Shown here in pieces: positions 1 to 8,630 of a stretch of DNA of 61,261 nucleotides (positions are counted from its first letter, which is position 1; each line of letters opens with the position of its first letter). The notes beneath the pieces are model-generated. The model saw only the letters and a program-made list of their open reading frames with translations, had not been told where the DNA came from and searched no databases. The DNA is from Clostridia bacterium (lineage in GTDB: Bacteria > Bacillota > Clostridia > Oscillospirales > CAG-272). The translations under genes and the position numbers were made by a program. The stretch lies in assembly GCA_017455185.1 (NCBI GenBank), contig JAFTBN010000049.1:1-61261 (forward strand), written 5' to 3'.

Positions 1-111
1 CCACGAATTCGTCCTTTGCCTGACCCAAATGCACCAAAGAGACATGTTGGCAGACCACGTAAAGATGAAGTGTTAACCAAAAATGAAACCGACGATGACA
101 AGGCCCTATAG
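1..111 (+). CDS. C-terminal fragment of an unidentified protein (5' end outside window)
   Basis: Reading frame 1 is open from the first base to a TAG at 109-111 and encodes 36 residues. The tail is basic and contains RHVGRPRK, an AT-hook-like GRPRK motif, followed by an acidic end. Such tails occur on some transposases, but that is only a weak resemblance. It is the only plus-strand coding signal before rpsI and runs toward the rpsI terminator. The identity cannot be fixed without the upstream sequence; it could also be a chance open frame. Confidence 0.35.
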   Translation, partial: PRIRPLPDPNAPKRHVGRPRKDEVLTKNETDDDKAL

Positions 112-277
112 TACAAAAATTTGGGAAATTATTATTTGATAGCATCTCTGAAGTCTTTGATGTTCATTTTTCTTTCCTTTCTTATAAGGTTGTTTTGAGT
201 CAGGGAAAATCGTAGCTATTATCCCGTGTGTACGGATAACCCCTACACGAACCCCTTTCCACGAAAACGACAAAAAG
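112..277. other. Intergenic stretch with no recognised feature
   Basis: AT-rich sequence between the left-edge coding fragment and the rpsI terminator. I see no convincing reading frame, promoter pair or structured RNA here. Confidence 0.5.
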
Positions 278-313
278 AAAAACCCCGGAAAACCGCATAG
301 TTCCGGGGTTTTT
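278..313 (-). terminator. Rho-independent terminator of rplM-rpsI
   Basis: The inverted arms AAAAACCCCGGAA (278-290) and TTCCGGGGTTTTT (301-313) enclose a 10-base loop. On the minus strand the stem is followed by a T-rich run, and it lies 20 bases after the rpsI stop. The structure is symmetric and could also stop plus-strand transcripts. Confidence 0.9.
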
Positions 314-332
314 GAGCATTTTGTAGTCTCGA

Positions 333-734
333 TCAGCGCTTGCTGAACTGACTTGCACGACGAGCGGCTTTGAGTCCGTACTTCTTTCTTTCCTTCATAC
401 GAGGGTCGCGGGTCATGAAACCGGCAGCCTTCAATGCGGGACGATATTCAGCATCCGCCTCAACGAGAGCGCGGGAGATGCCGTGACGGATTGCGCCAGC
501 CTGACCGGAGAAACCTCCGCCGACAACCTTGGCAACAACGTCGAACTTACCAACCGTCTCGGTAACGCCGAAGGGCTGGTTTACAATCAGCTTCAATGTC
601 TCAAGACCGAAGTAATCATCAATATCACGGCCATTGATGGTCACAGTTCCGGTGCCCGGGAACAGATATACGCGGGCAATAGACTTCTTTCTTCTACCAG
701 TTCCGTAGAAGCTTACTTTAGAACTTTCGTACAT
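333..734 (-). CDS. rpsI: 30S ribosomal protein S9
   Basis: Ribosomal protein S9 (uS9), 133 residues, normal length for the family. The sequence shows the N-terminal [14 protein letters not shown] block, the central [15 protein letters not shown] segment and the conserved basic C-terminus RRASQFSKR, whose terminal Lys-Arg reaches the P-site tRNA in known ribosomes. The ATG is preceded by AAAGGAG at 7-base spacing. It follows rplM by 19 bases, the usual bacterial rplM-rpsI pair, and is the last gene before the terminator. Confidence 0.98.
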   Translation of the reverse strand: MYESSKVSFYGTGRRKKSIARVYLFPGTGTVTINGRDIDDYFGLETLKLIVNQPFGVTETVGKFDVVAKVVGGGFSGQAGAIRHGISRALVEADAEYRPALKAAGFMTRDPRMKERKKYGLKAARRASQFSKR

Positions 735-753
735 GATGAATCTCCTTTCTCAA

Positions 754-1203
754 TTATGCTTCTTCGTATACTTCAGGCTTCAGGCCGGCATACTTGACCT
801 TTGCTTTTTCAAAGGCCTCTTCGGAAGCGAACACCTTCAACCGGGTAAACGCCGAAGCACCCAGCGAATTGTGGGGGAGCATTCCCTTTACTGCCAGTTC
901 CACCGCGAGTTCGGGACGGTTCTGCATCAAGGTCTTGTACTGAACGGACTTCAAACCGCCGATATAACCGGAGTGATGACGATAATATTTCTGCTCAAGC
1001 TTCTTGCCTGTCAGAACTGCTTTATCCGCATTGATAACGAAAACAAAATTACCACAATCAACATTCGGTGTAAACTCAGGAGCATTCTTGCCGCGGAGCA
1101 GGTTGGCTACTACGACAGCAGTCTTGCCGAGAGGACGATTTGCAGCATCAACAATATAGCACTTGCGCACTATATTTTCTTTTTTCTGCATAAAAGTAGA
1201 CAT
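754..1203 (-). CDS. rplM: 50S ribosomal protein L13
   Basis: Ribosomal protein L13 (uL13), 149 residues. Recognisable blocks are YIVDAANRPLGK, the NVDCGNFVFVINADK segment and the KKLEQKYYRHHSGYIGG loop. An upstream in-frame ATG at 1218 overlaps the GGAGG ribosome binding site, so the ATG at 1203, seven bases after GGAGG, is chosen. First gene of a two-gene operon with rpsI, driven by the promoter at 1246-1275. Confidence 0.97.
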   Translation of the reverse strand: MSTFMQKKENIVRKCYIVDAANRPLGKTAVVVANLLRGKNAPEFTPNVDCGNFVFVINADKAVLTGKKLEQKYYRHHSGYIGGLKSVQYKTLMQNRPELAVELAVKGMLPHNSLGASAFTRLKVFASEEAFEKAKVKYAGLKPEVYEEA

Positions 1204-1245
1204 GTGTATTTCCTCCATTTAGATCGTCTTTTTAAACGCCCGTGC

Positions 1246-1282
1246 ATTATAGCACAAAGGCCTTGAAGTTGTCAAGGCCTTT
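1246..1282 (-). promoter_or_regulatory. rplM-rpsI promoter embedded in an inverted repeat
   Basis: On the minus strand, -35 TTGACA (1270-1275) and -10 TATAAT (1246-1251) are separated by 18 bases; both hexamers are consensus. The -35 lies inside an 11-bp inverted repeat, AAAGGCCTTGA at 1256-1266 and its complement at 1272-1282. On the plus strand this repeat is followed by T residues and would act as a terminator. The leader to the rplM start is only about 37 bases, too short for the known L13 leader structure. Confidence 0.85.
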
Positions 1283-1375
1283 TTATAAAAAATCCAATTA
1301 TTTTAATTTAGCGATTCAATTACTTTCAAAATCGCCGTTTTTCGCCACAATCGATGCCTTTTCCTCACTTGTCAT

Positions 1376-2092
1376 TCACACGTAAGCGACGACCTTCTCA
1401 TAGATGGTCTTCACGGAATCCTCGGAGAGGTTGACCTGAGCGGCAAACGCCGGAACCGCAGACACAACCTGCGCAAGGATGGGAATGCAGCGGTTTCTTC
1501 CTTCCTCATCCACGGGGATGTAGGAAGAAGAAATCAGCATTCTGGCGGATTCTTCGACCGACAGTTTCTCGATCTTCGGCTCGTCGCCCCGCCCCAGAAA
1601 AACGATGGCGGACAGTCTGGACACCGCGTTGACGGCCAGTCCCTCCTTGCCGCTCCAGGGCGTCCCGTACACCGAAACCACCTCGTCGCTGATCCGGACC
1701 AGTGGTTTGTCCCCGTTGAGGATCCTTGCCTCATCGCCGAACATCTCGAGCCACATGCGGGCATGCGTGGTCTTCCCTACACCGCGGGGCGCCGAAAACG
1801 CAATCGTCATTCCCCGGCACTGAATCACGCAGGCATGCAGCAAAAAAGCCTTGTACTCCGGGAGCCTCAGCGCAATCTTGCGCATAATGACCATGTTCTC
1901 CGCTTCGCCCGGCTCAAGCTTTTTCCAGGTGACGGAGCGGGTCATGCATTGCAATTCCTTCTCCTCCGCCCTTACGGTAAACAGCGGGGATGCCGTATGG
2001 AAAGGCACAATATAATCCTGGCATACCTGACGTACGTCGGGATATTTTTCATCGATGCCAACGGTCATGCCGGCCACTTTTACGTAGAACAT
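1376..2092 (-). CDS. HprK-like P-loop protein (HPr kinase C-terminal domain homologue)
   Basis: A 238-residue protein related to the C-terminal kinase domain of HPr kinase/phosphorylase. It has a P-loop APRGVGKTTH near residues 100-110, then LLHAC before it and LNGDKPLV after it, matching the layout of HprK-like proteins found with peptide-modification or carbohydrate genes in Clostridia. It lacks the N-terminal HprK domain, and I do not see the full HprK signature. True HprK is encoded separately at 20696-21628, so this is a paralogue whose substrate cannot be deduced. It follows a small membrane protein gene in the same direction. The ATG has AAGGAAGGAAAC upstream. Confidence 0.75.
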   Translation of the reverse strand: MFYVKVAGMTVGIDEKYPDVRQVCQDYIVPFHTASPLFTVRAEEKELQCMTRSVTWKKLEPGEAENMVIMRKIALRLPEYKAFLLHACVIQCRGMTIAFSAPRGVGKTTHARMWLEMFGDEARILNGDKPLVRISDEVVSVYGTPWSGKEGLAVNAVSRLSAIVFLGRGDEPKIEKLSVEESARMLISSSYIPVDEEGRNRCIPILAQVVSAVPAFAAQVNLSEDSVKTIYEKVVAYV

Positions 2093-2109
2093 GTTTCCTT
2101 CCTTTTTAT

Positions 2110-2146
2110 AAAGGGCTGCCGAACCACCGGTTGCAACAGCCCCTTT
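2110..2146 (-). terminator. Intergenic hairpin between the membrane protein and HprK-like genes
   Basis: The arms AAAGGGCTG (2110-2118) and CAGCCCCTTT (2137-2146) pair with one bulged C. No long T-run follows on the minus strand, so this may be a partial terminator or processing hairpin; the ribosome binding site of the next gene lies just beyond it. Confidence 0.45.
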
Positions 2147-2158
2147 ATGCTATGAGTC

Positions 2159-2827
2159 TCAATAAAACGCGTCCAGATTCCGTCTGACGTATCCGTACAT
2201 CCGCTTCTGGATGTACTTGCGGTTCCCGATGATGTAATCCGAAACGCGGGAATAATCGTGGGAAAGGTTTTCCTTCAGATATTTCAAAACCCGGACCATG
2301 TCCTCCTCGCCGTTGGATCGAAGGGCATACAGAATCACCTTCAGATTTTCATCCGTGCAGTTTTCAAACATCGCCCAGCCGCGGTCACTGTTCTCTTCCG
2401 CCAGGTCATACAGCATCTTATAGGCGACAAGAGGCATATACACATGATTCTTGTCAAACCGCTCCTCGTGCTGGAGCACGTCTCCGGTCCAGAGGGCGGA
2501 AGCACGGCCCTGCGCAATCCGACTGACGAAGAAAGACATACGGCTGTTGACTATGTCAAAGGTGAGTTTATCAGGCTGAATGTTGCGCTTTTTCTTCTTG
2601 TCATACAAGAAATAATTCGGCATGCTCTCGCATTCCAGGAACGTATAATACAGGCACAAAACCATCAGAATCAGCAATATAATGCCGAACAAAATGGCAA
2701 AGACCTTCACCACCGTCACTTCACAGCGAGGCACAAAAACAGCAAACAACAAAATGGCAATAATGAGAGAAAGCCCGGCTCCGCTCAACGGAATCAGCGT
2801 AGATGGCTTTTTATTCAATGTCACCAT
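2159..2827 (-). CDS. Hypothetical membrane protein with two N-terminal transmembrane segments
   Basis: About 222 residues. Two hydrophobic segments lie near residues 13-35 and 42-64, followed by a soluble region of about 150 residues with DKKKKRNI and a C-terminus rich in Tyr and Arg. I do not recognise a family. An ATG at 2866 is possible, but the ATG at 2827 directly follows a GGAAGGAG-type ribosome binding site and is preferred. A strong promoter lies about 45 bases upstream. It precedes the HprK-like gene and may be cotranscribed with it. Confidence 0.7.
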   Translation of the reverse strand: MVTLNKKPSTLIPLSGAGLSLIIAILLFAVFVPRCEVTVVKVFAILFGIILLILMVLCLYYTFLECESMPNYFLYDKKKKRNIQPDKLTFDIVNSRMSFFVSRIAQGRASALWTGDVLQHEERFDKNHVYMPLVAYKMLYDLAEENSDRGWAMFENCTDENLKVILYALRSNGEEDMVRVLKYLKENLSHDYSRVSDYIIGNRKYIQKRMYGYVRRNLDAFY

Positions 2828-2871
2828 ATGCGGCCCTTCTCCTTCCTGCCAAATACATTTTAACACAAATC

Positions 2872-2900
2872 ATTATAACACACGCAAAGATGTTTGACAA
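2872..2900 (-). promoter_or_regulatory. Sigma-A type promoter for the 2827-2159 gene
   Basis: On the minus strand, -35 TTGTCA (2895-2900), a 17-base spacer and -10 TATAAT (2872-2877). The hexamers match 5/6 and 6/6 positions. Confidence 0.8.
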
Positions 2901-3084
2901 GTCTGTTTAAAAAACTTTTGCCTCAAACGGAATGCGCTGAAGTGTAAAGTTAACTTCCGCTCCAAAGGGGTAAAATTGAAGTCAGTCGTCAGGCAACTTC
3001 AGGTTTCATTCCGTCGTCAGATGGCAAAAAATCCTTGAAGCAGGCATGAACCATGGTTCAGCAAAAGAAGCGATTGCCGAAGCA

Positions 3085-4323
3085 TCAGGACTCTTTGTGC
3101 CGGATCCCGATTTCGGGGTTTTCGTACATCCCGAGAAAGATGCTGTTCCGCCCGTATCTGGAACGGATATCCGCCAGAACATCCTCGACCATTTCCTTCT
3201 TGTCCCCGCTCTCCCCGTCCGGATTGTCAAAAATCGTCAGCTGCCGTTCCACCTGATCCGCCGGGATCAGGCCGGTCACCGTCAGCGACAGAAGCCGGAC
3301 CGGCTTGTCCATCATATGCATGGCGGAAATCAGCTGCATCGCCCGGGGGACGAGCACGGACTTGAGCCAGGTCGGCTCATTCAGCTGACACTGCTTTTGC
3401 ACGACACGGAAGTTCGGATCCTTGACTTGGATCTGCAGCACGCTTCCCTTCAGGTTTGCCCGGCGCAGCCGGCTTGCCACCGAGTCCGCCAGTTCGGACA
3501 GTCCCTGACGGATTTCCTCCTCGCCCGAGATATCCCTTCGGAACGTCATGCTGTTCCCGACGCTTTTGACTTCCCTGCGTTCGTGATAGGCGTGCACCGG
3601 TTCCCGGTCCAGTCCGTTGGCGTAAATCCAAAGCGTCTTGCCTGCCTCGCCCAGGACTTCTTCCAGGTCCTCTTCCCTGGTCTGGGCCAGTTGCCCTATG
3701 GTGAAGATTCCCATCCGGTTGAGCGCCAGATTCGTCTGTTTTCCCACGTACAAAAGATCGGACGCCGGGAGAGGGTCCACAATTTCGGCTTTGTTCTGCG
3801 GCGTGATTTCGGTGGTCGCGTCAGGCTTTTTGTAATCGCTTCCGAGTTTGGCGAACACCTTGCAAAAGCTGACCCCGACCGAGATGGTAATGCCGATTTC
3901 CGCCTTCACGCGGGCACGGAGTTCATCCGCCACTTCATGGGGCGTCTTTTTCAGATAGGTCAGGCTGCCGGTGATATCCAAAAAGGACTCGTCGATTCCG
4001 AACGGATCCACAAGGTCGGTGTACTGCAGATAAATGGCATTGACTTTCTTCGATATTTCGGAATACAGGTCGTGATGAGCCGGCAGGCAAACCAACTGGG
4101 GACATTTCTGCCTGGCCGAATAGATGGTTTCTGCCGTCCGGACCCCGTACTTTTTGGCAATGTCGTTCTTCGCGACCACGATTCCGTGTCGGTCGGTCGG
4201 GTCTCCTGTCACGGCGACCGGACTGTTTCTCAGATCCGGCCGGGAAAGCAATTCACAGGAAGCAAAAAAATTGTTGCAGTCGCAATGCAAAATACTGCGA
4301 AGCGGTTCGGTTCCGTTTTCCAT
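3085..4323 (-). CDS. dinB: DNA polymerase IV (Y-family)
   Basis: Y-family translesion polymerase of 412 residues. The N-terminus has LHCDCNNFFASCE, with the first metal-binding Asp and the FFASCE block. It continues with the palm motif FGIDESFLD carrying the catalytic Asp-Glu, a thumb helix-hairpin-helix region near MGIFTIGQLAQ, and a little-finger domain. The acidic IDES residues are intact, so it should be active. The ATG at 4323 sits after GGAGGAAAGC; an earlier in-frame ATG at 4347 overlaps the upstream hairpin and is disfavoured. A terminator separates it from the ATPase operon. No LexA-type operator was recognised. Confidence 0.93.
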   Translation of the reverse strand: MENGTEPLRSILHCDCNNFFASCELLSRPDLRNSPVAVTGDPTDRHGIVVAKNDIAKKYGVRTAETIYSARQKCPQLVCLPAHHDLYSEISKKVNAIYLQYTDLVDPFGIDESFLDITGSLTYLKKTPHEVADELRARVKAEIGITISVGVSFCKVFAKLGSDYKKPDATTEITPQNKAEIVDPLPASDLLYVGKQTNLALNRMGIFTIGQLAQTREEDLEEVLGEAGKTLWIYANGLDREPVHAYHERREVKSVGNSMTFRRDISGEEEIRQGLSELADSVASRLRRANLKGSVLQIQVKDPNFRVVQKQCQLNEPTWLKSVLVPRAMQLISAMHMMDKPVRLLSLTVTGLIPADQVERQLTIFDNPDGESGDKKEMVEDVLADIRSRYGRNSIFLGMYENPEIGIRHKES

Positions 4324-4345
4324 GCTTTCCTCCTTCTTCCTTGAC

Positions 4346-4370
4346 AAAAGGACGCCCGGGGCGTCCTTTT
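4346..4370 (-). terminator. Terminator of the V/A-ATPase operon
   Basis: The perfect 11-bp arms AAAAGGACGCC (4346-4356) and GGCGTCCTTTT (4360-4370) enclose a 3-base loop. It starts 16 bases after the ntpD stop and immediately precedes the dinB ribosome binding site. Confidence 0.8.
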
Positions 4371-4386
4371 AATCCTATTTTCCGGT

Positions 4387-5100
4387 TCAGGCTTCTTCCT
4401 CTTCCGGCCGTTCGTCCGGGTGCGCTTCGTAAAAGATTTCGTCGTCTTCCTCGATGCGCTGCTCCCGCTGCGCCTTCAGCATCATGTCCTTGACTTTCAT
4501 CAGCCGGGTCGTGTTGCCCCGCTCGTTTTCATCCAGTTTCATCTTGATGGATTTGATGGTGGCAAGATATTGAGGCATCATGATGTATTCCAGCGCGTTG
4601 ACGCGGCGGCGGGTTCTCTCGATTTCCTGGGCCAGAAGCTGTGCGGTCTTTTCCAGGGCAGCCATCCGGATCAGGTCCTCTTGAATGCCGTTGAGTTCCT
4701 TGACCGAAGCGTCCAGTTCTCCCGAAGTAAACGCCAGACCGTAATTGCAGCTGTCCACGCCCGCGTCCGAAACCTGAATCTCGAACTGCGGTACGATGAC
4801 GCTCATCAGATTCCTGTAGGAAACGTCCAGGGCGCATTCCTTCTTCGGGCAAATCAAAGCCTCCTGCAGCATCTGCGGGTTTCCCACCGCACCGGCGATG
4901 GAGAATGAATGATAAACCTGCCCGAGTGCCATTTCCACCTTTTCGCGCAGCACCTTGTTCTCCCGGACCACATCCAGAAACTGCCTCATCAGCTCGTCTC
5001 TTTTGTCCTTGAGCAGCTTGTGCCCCTTGCGGGCGGTCTGATAGCGGGTCTGTATTTTTTTCAATTCCATCCGGGTCGGATTGACATTGATTCCTGCCAT
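4387..5100 (-). CDS. ntpD: V/A-type ATPase subunit D (central stalk)
   Basis: Central rotor stalk subunit D, 237 residues. It shows the family start NPTRMELKKIQTRYQTARKG, long N- and C-terminal helices with coiled-coil character, and the conserved segment RTRRRVNALEYIMMP. The C-terminus is unusually acidic. Last gene of the ATPase operon, 15 bases after ntpB. The ATG has AAGAGGATTTAGT in front of it. Confidence 0.95.
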   Translation of the reverse strand: MAGINVNPTRMELKKIQTRYQTARKGHKLLKDKRDELMRQFLDVVRENKVLREKVEMALGQVYHSFSIAGAVGNPQMLQEALICPKKECALDVSYRNLMSVIVPQFEIQVSDAGVDSCNYGLAFTSGELDASVKELNGIQEDLIRMAALEKTAQLLAQEIERTRRRVNALEYIMMPQYLATIKSIKMKLDENERGNTTRLMKVKDMMLKAQREQRIEEDDEIFYEAHPDERPEEEEA

Positions 5101-5115
5101 ACTAAATCCTCTTGC

Positions 5116-6492
5116 TTAATCCTTTTTCGGCCAATACTTTTCCACAAACTCAGGTTTGATACGCTTCATTTCGCTCTTGGGAAGAATGGAAAGCAGTTTC
5201 CAGCCCAGATCCAGCGTCTGCTCGATGGTCCGGTCCTCATAGAATCCCTGATTTATGAATTGGGATTCAAAGGCGTCCGCAAACTGAGCGTACAGACGGT
5301 CCATCGGCGTCAGGGCGGCCTCGCCCAGAACGACCATCAACTCCTTTGCGTCCTTGCCGCGGGCATAGGAAGCGAAGAGCTGGTTGAGCACGCCCGAATG
5401 ATCCTCGCGGGTCTTGCCTTCCCCGATGCCCTTGTCTTTCAGACGGGAAAGAGACGGAAGAACGTCCACCGGAGGCATATATCCCTTGCGGTACATCTCA
5501 CGGGACAGAATGATCTGCCCTTCGGTGATGTATCCGGTCAGGTCGGGAATCGGGTGGGTCTTGTCGTCTTCGGGCATGGTCAGGATCGGAATCATGGTAA
5601 TGGAACCGTCCGAACCCATTTTCCTTCCGGCCCGCTCATACATCGTCGCAAGGTCGGTATACAGATAGCCGGGATATCCGCGGCGTCCGGGCACTTCCTT
5701 GCGGGCGGCCGAGACTTCACGGAGCGCTTCGGCGTAGTTGGTGATATCCGTCAGGATGACCAGCACGTGCATGTTGCACTCGAAAGCCAGATACTCGGCG
5801 GCGGTCAGGGCCATACGGGGCGTGGAAATACGCTCGATGGCGGCGTCGCTCGCCAGATTGATGAACAGGACCGTTCGGTCGATTGCTCCCGTTTTCTTGA
5901 AATCGGAAATGAAGAAATCCGCTTCCTCAAACGTGATGCCGATGGCGGCGAACACAACGGCGAATTTGGAATCCGAATTGCGGACCTTGGCCTGTCTGGC
6001 AATCTGCGCCGCCAGTTCTGCGTGCGGCAGACCGGAACCCGAGAAAATCGGAAGTTTCTGTCCGCGGACCAGTGTGTTCAGTCCGTCAATGGTGGATACA
6101 CCGGTCTGGATGAATTCGGACGGATAGTATCTCGCGGCCGGATTGATCGGCGTGCCGTTGATGTCCAGCGACTTGTCCGGAATGATTTTCGCGCCGCCGT
6201 CGATCGGCTGGCCCATTCCGTTGAAAACGCGTCCAAGCATGTTCTGCGACACGGGCAGTTCCACGCCGTGTCCCGAAAAGCGAACCTTGGAATCGGCAAG
6301 ATTGAGGCCGGCGGCCGATTCAAACAGCTGAACCAGCACATTCCGCCCATTGACTTCCAACACACGGCAGCGGCGAACCGAGCCGTCCGGAAGTTCGATT
6401 TCTCCCAACTCGTCGTATTTAACGCCGTCCACCTGCTTGACCAGCATCAAAGGACCGGCGACTTCTTCTATTGTTCTGTATTCACGAATCAT
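5116..6492 (-). CDS. ntpB: V/A-type ATPase subunit B (non-catalytic)
   Basis: Non-catalytic nucleotide-site subunit B, about 458 residues. It has the N-terminal beta-barrel start [15 protein letters not shown] and the segment [16 protein letters not shown] where catalytic subunits carry a P-loop, as expected for B. Blocks such as [22 protein letters not shown] are typical. A TTG at 6507 could start it, but the ribosome binding site is too close; ATG at 6492 agrees with the family N-terminus. It starts 11 bases after the ntpA stop. Confidence 0.96.
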   Translation of the reverse strand: MIREYRTIEEVAGPLMLVKQVDGVKYDELGEIELPDGSVRRCRVLEVNGRNVLVQLFESAAGLNLADSKVRFSGHGVELPVSQNMLGRVFNGMGQPIDGGAKIIPDKSLDINGTPINPAARYYPSEFIQTGVSTIDGLNTLVRGQKLPIFSGSGLPHAELAAQIARQAKVRNSDSKFAVVFAAIGITFEEADFFISDFKKTGAIDRTVLFINLASDAAIERISTPRMALTAAEYLAFECNMHVLVILTDITNYAEALREVSAARKEVPGRRGYPGYLYTDLATMYERAGRKMGSDGSITMIPILTMPEDDKTHPIPDLTGYITEGQIILSREMYRKGYMPPVDVLPSLSRLKDKGIGEGKTREDHSGVLNQLFASYARGKDAKELMVVLGEAALTPMDRLYAQFADAFESQFINQGFYEDRTIEQTLDLGWKLLSILPKSEMKRIKPEFVEKYWPKKD

Positions 6493-6503
6493 AGGCTTCC
6501 CCG

Positions 6504-8279
6504 TCAATTCTCCTCTTTACTCTGCGCAACGCAATCGTTGATCTGATCGGTCATCTCGCTCTCAATCTGCATATAGGCTTCCTTATAATCTTTATAAGGA
6601 ACCGCTTTCGCACGGCCGATCTTTTCACGGACTTCCAGGTTCACCAGCTTCTCGATGTCCGCTCCCTGGGCAATCGCCTTACGCGACTTTTCCTCGAAGG
6701 AGAAAATCATCCGCAAAAGATCATGCTGCTTGTCGAGTTGGGTGAATCCGTCCACGTCGTCAAACGCGAACTGCTGAAGGAAGTCTTCACGGACCGAACG
6801 GGCCACTTCCATCGTCAGCCGGTCATCCGCCGAAAGGGCGTCCATACCGACCAGTTTTACGATTTCATCCAGGTTGGATTCCTCCTGCAGAATCTTCAAA
6901 GCGCGGGAAGTCAGCTCCATCCAGTCGGTCGCCACGTTCTCCGAGAACCACTCGGTCAGACGGTTGCGGTACAGAGAATAGGAATTGAGCCAGTTGATGG
7001 CCGGGAAATGTCTCTTGTACGCCAGCGCGCTGTCCAGTCCCCAGAACACCTTGACAATCCGGAGGGTCGCCTGGGTAACCGGCTCGGAAATGTCGCCGCC
7101 CTGCGGGGAAACCGCCCCGATGGCGGACAGTGTGCCGATCCGGGCATCCGAGCCCCGGCAGACCACCTTCCCTGCGCGCTCGTAGAACTGAGCCAGACGG
7201 GAAGTCAGGTAAGCGGGATAGCCTTCCTCGCCCGGCATTTCCTCCAGACGTCCCGACATTTCGCGCAAAGCTTCCGCCCAGCGGGAAGTCGAGTCGGCGA
7301 TAACGGCCACGTTCAGGCCCATATCCCGGTAATATTCCGCAATGGTGATGCCGGTATAAACCGAAGCCTCACGGGCCGCAACCGGCATATCCGACGTGTT
7401 GGCAATCAGCACGGTTCTTTCCATCAGGGACTTGCCCGTGCGGGGGTCGATCAGTTCAGGGAATTCCCGCAGAACGTCGGTCATCTCGTTGCCGCGCTCA
7501 CCGCATCCGATGTATACGACAACGTCCACGTCGCTCCATTTTGCCAGCTGATGCTGCACAACGGTTTTGCCCGCTCCGAAGGGGCCCGGAACACAGGCGG
7601 TTCCGCCCTTGGCAATCGGGAATAGCGCGTCGATGGAACGCTGGCCGGTAATCATCGGTTCGACCGGCGGCATTTTCTCGGCATAAGGACGGGCGACGCG
7701 AACCGGCCACTTGTGGGAAAGACGCAATTCAAAGGTCGTTCCGTCGTCCTTCTTCAGCGTGCCGATGACGTCGGTCACGGTGAAATCTCCCGAGCGCAAA
7801 TCGGAAAGAACGCCGGACTGATTTGGAGGAACCATGATCTTGTGGCAGATCACCTCGGTCTCCTGCACGTAACCCAGTACGTCGCCTGACGCGACCCGGT
7901 CTCCGGGTTTGCGTTCCGCATCGAAATGCCAGACCGTTTCCCGGCTCAGCGCAGGCTCCTGGATGCCTTTGGTGATGTTGGAACCGACCTTGAGCCGGAT
8001 GGTCTCCAGCGGTCTTTGAATGCCGTCGTAAATGTTTTTCAACAGACCCGGCCCGAGTTCAACCGACAAAGGCGCGTCCGTGGAAACCACGACGTCCCCG
8101 CGGCCGATTCCGGCCGTCTCCTCATACACCTGGACAGAAGCCCGGTCTCCGTGCATTTCAATGATTTCCCCGATCAGTTTCTTCGCACCGACATGGACCA
8201 CGTCAAACATATTGGCGTTGCGCATGCCTTCTGCAACGATCAGCGGGCCTGAAACTTTGAGAACCTTCCCTTCAACCAT
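6504..8279 (-). CDS. ntpA: V/A-type ATPase subunit A (catalytic)
   Basis: Catalytic subunit of the V1/A1 head, 591 residues. The P-loop GPFGAGKT is at residues 232-239, preceded by a bulge domain specific to A subunits (around residues 110-190). The sequence [19 protein letters not shown] and [30 protein letters not shown] are family hallmarks. With B it forms the A3B3 hexamer that makes or hydrolyses ATP at the cytoplasmic face of the membrane. It follows ntpF by 24 bases and is preceded by AGGACGATAAC. Confidence 0.98.
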   Translation of the reverse strand: MVEGKVLKVSGPLIVAEGMRNANMFDVVHVGAKKLIGEIIEMHGDRASVQVYEETAGIGRGDVVVSTDAPLSVELGPGLLKNIYDGIQRPLETIRLKVGSNITKGIQEPALSRETVWHFDAERKPGDRVASGDVLGYVQETEVICHKIMVPPNQSGVLSDLRSGDFTVTDVIGTLKKDDGTTFELRLSHKWPVRVARPYAEKMPPVEPMITGQRSIDALFPIAKGGTACVPGPFGAGKTVVQHQLAKWSDVDVVVYIGCGERGNEMTDVLREFPELIDPRTGKSLMERTVLIANTSDMPVAAREASVYTGITIAEYYRDMGLNVAVIADSTSRWAEALREMSGRLEEMPGEEGYPAYLTSRLAQFYERAGKVVCRGSDARIGTLSAIGAVSPQGGDISEPVTQATLRIVKVFWGLDSALAYKRHFPAINWLNSYSLYRNRLTEWFSENVATDWMELTSRALKILQEESNLDEIVKLVGMDALSADDRLTMEVARSVREDFLQQFAFDDVDGFTQLDKQHDLLRMIFSFEEKSRKAIAQGADIEKLVNLEVREKIGRAKAVPYKDYKEAYMQIESEMTDQINDCVAQSKEEN

Positions 8280-8303
8280 GTTATCGTCCTACTCTTTCCT
8301 TAG

Positions 8304-8630
8304 TTAGTTGTTGTTATTGAACAGAATATCCGCCCCGACGGCTCTCTCCACCGCGTGTCTGAGATTGGAAATCCCGTATCCGGTCGAGCCATGGATACCC
8401 GGCATCGTCGTAATGGCCGGAAGAGGCAGATCCTTGTATTTGTCCAATTCGGATTCCATCTTTTCAGCGTAATCCTCCACCAGATAAATGACCGCATACT
8501 CTTCGGATTTGACCAGCCTATGCAATATTTTTCCGGCTTCCTGCGAATCTTTCGCCTCAAACACCGAAAAGCCCAAAGCCATGAATCCGATCACCGAATC
8601 CCGGTCGCCTATCATTCCGATTTTATACAT
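8304..8630 (-). CDS. ntpF: V/A-type ATPase subunit F
   Basis: Small Rossmann-like rotor subunit F, 108 residues. The start MYKIGMIGDRDSVIGFMALG is typical, followed by YAVIYLVEDYAE and the C-terminal PGIHGSTGYG region. The ATG at 8630 lies inside the last codons of ntpC (8-base overlap), indicating translational coupling; an upstream ATG at 8663 would add 11 atypical residues. Confidence 0.93.
   Translation of the reverse strand: MYKIGMIGDRDSVIGFMALGFSVFEAKDSQEAGKILHRLVKSEEYAVIYLVEDYAEKMESELDKYKDLPLPAITTMPGIHGSTGYGISNLRHAVERAVGADILFNNNN

Noticed and set aside
1204..1260. Ribosomal protein L13 leader RNA
   Set aside because: The promoter is only about 37 bases from the start codon, leaving no room for the known structure.
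4909..6546. Very long plus-strand open frames antisense to the ATPase genes, and similar ones opposite ileS, uvrA and the cyclic-di-GMP gene
   Set aside because: They mirror well-recognised minus-strand genes, lack ribosome binding sites and have no family-like motifs; GC-rich third positions on the coding strand keep the opposite frame open.
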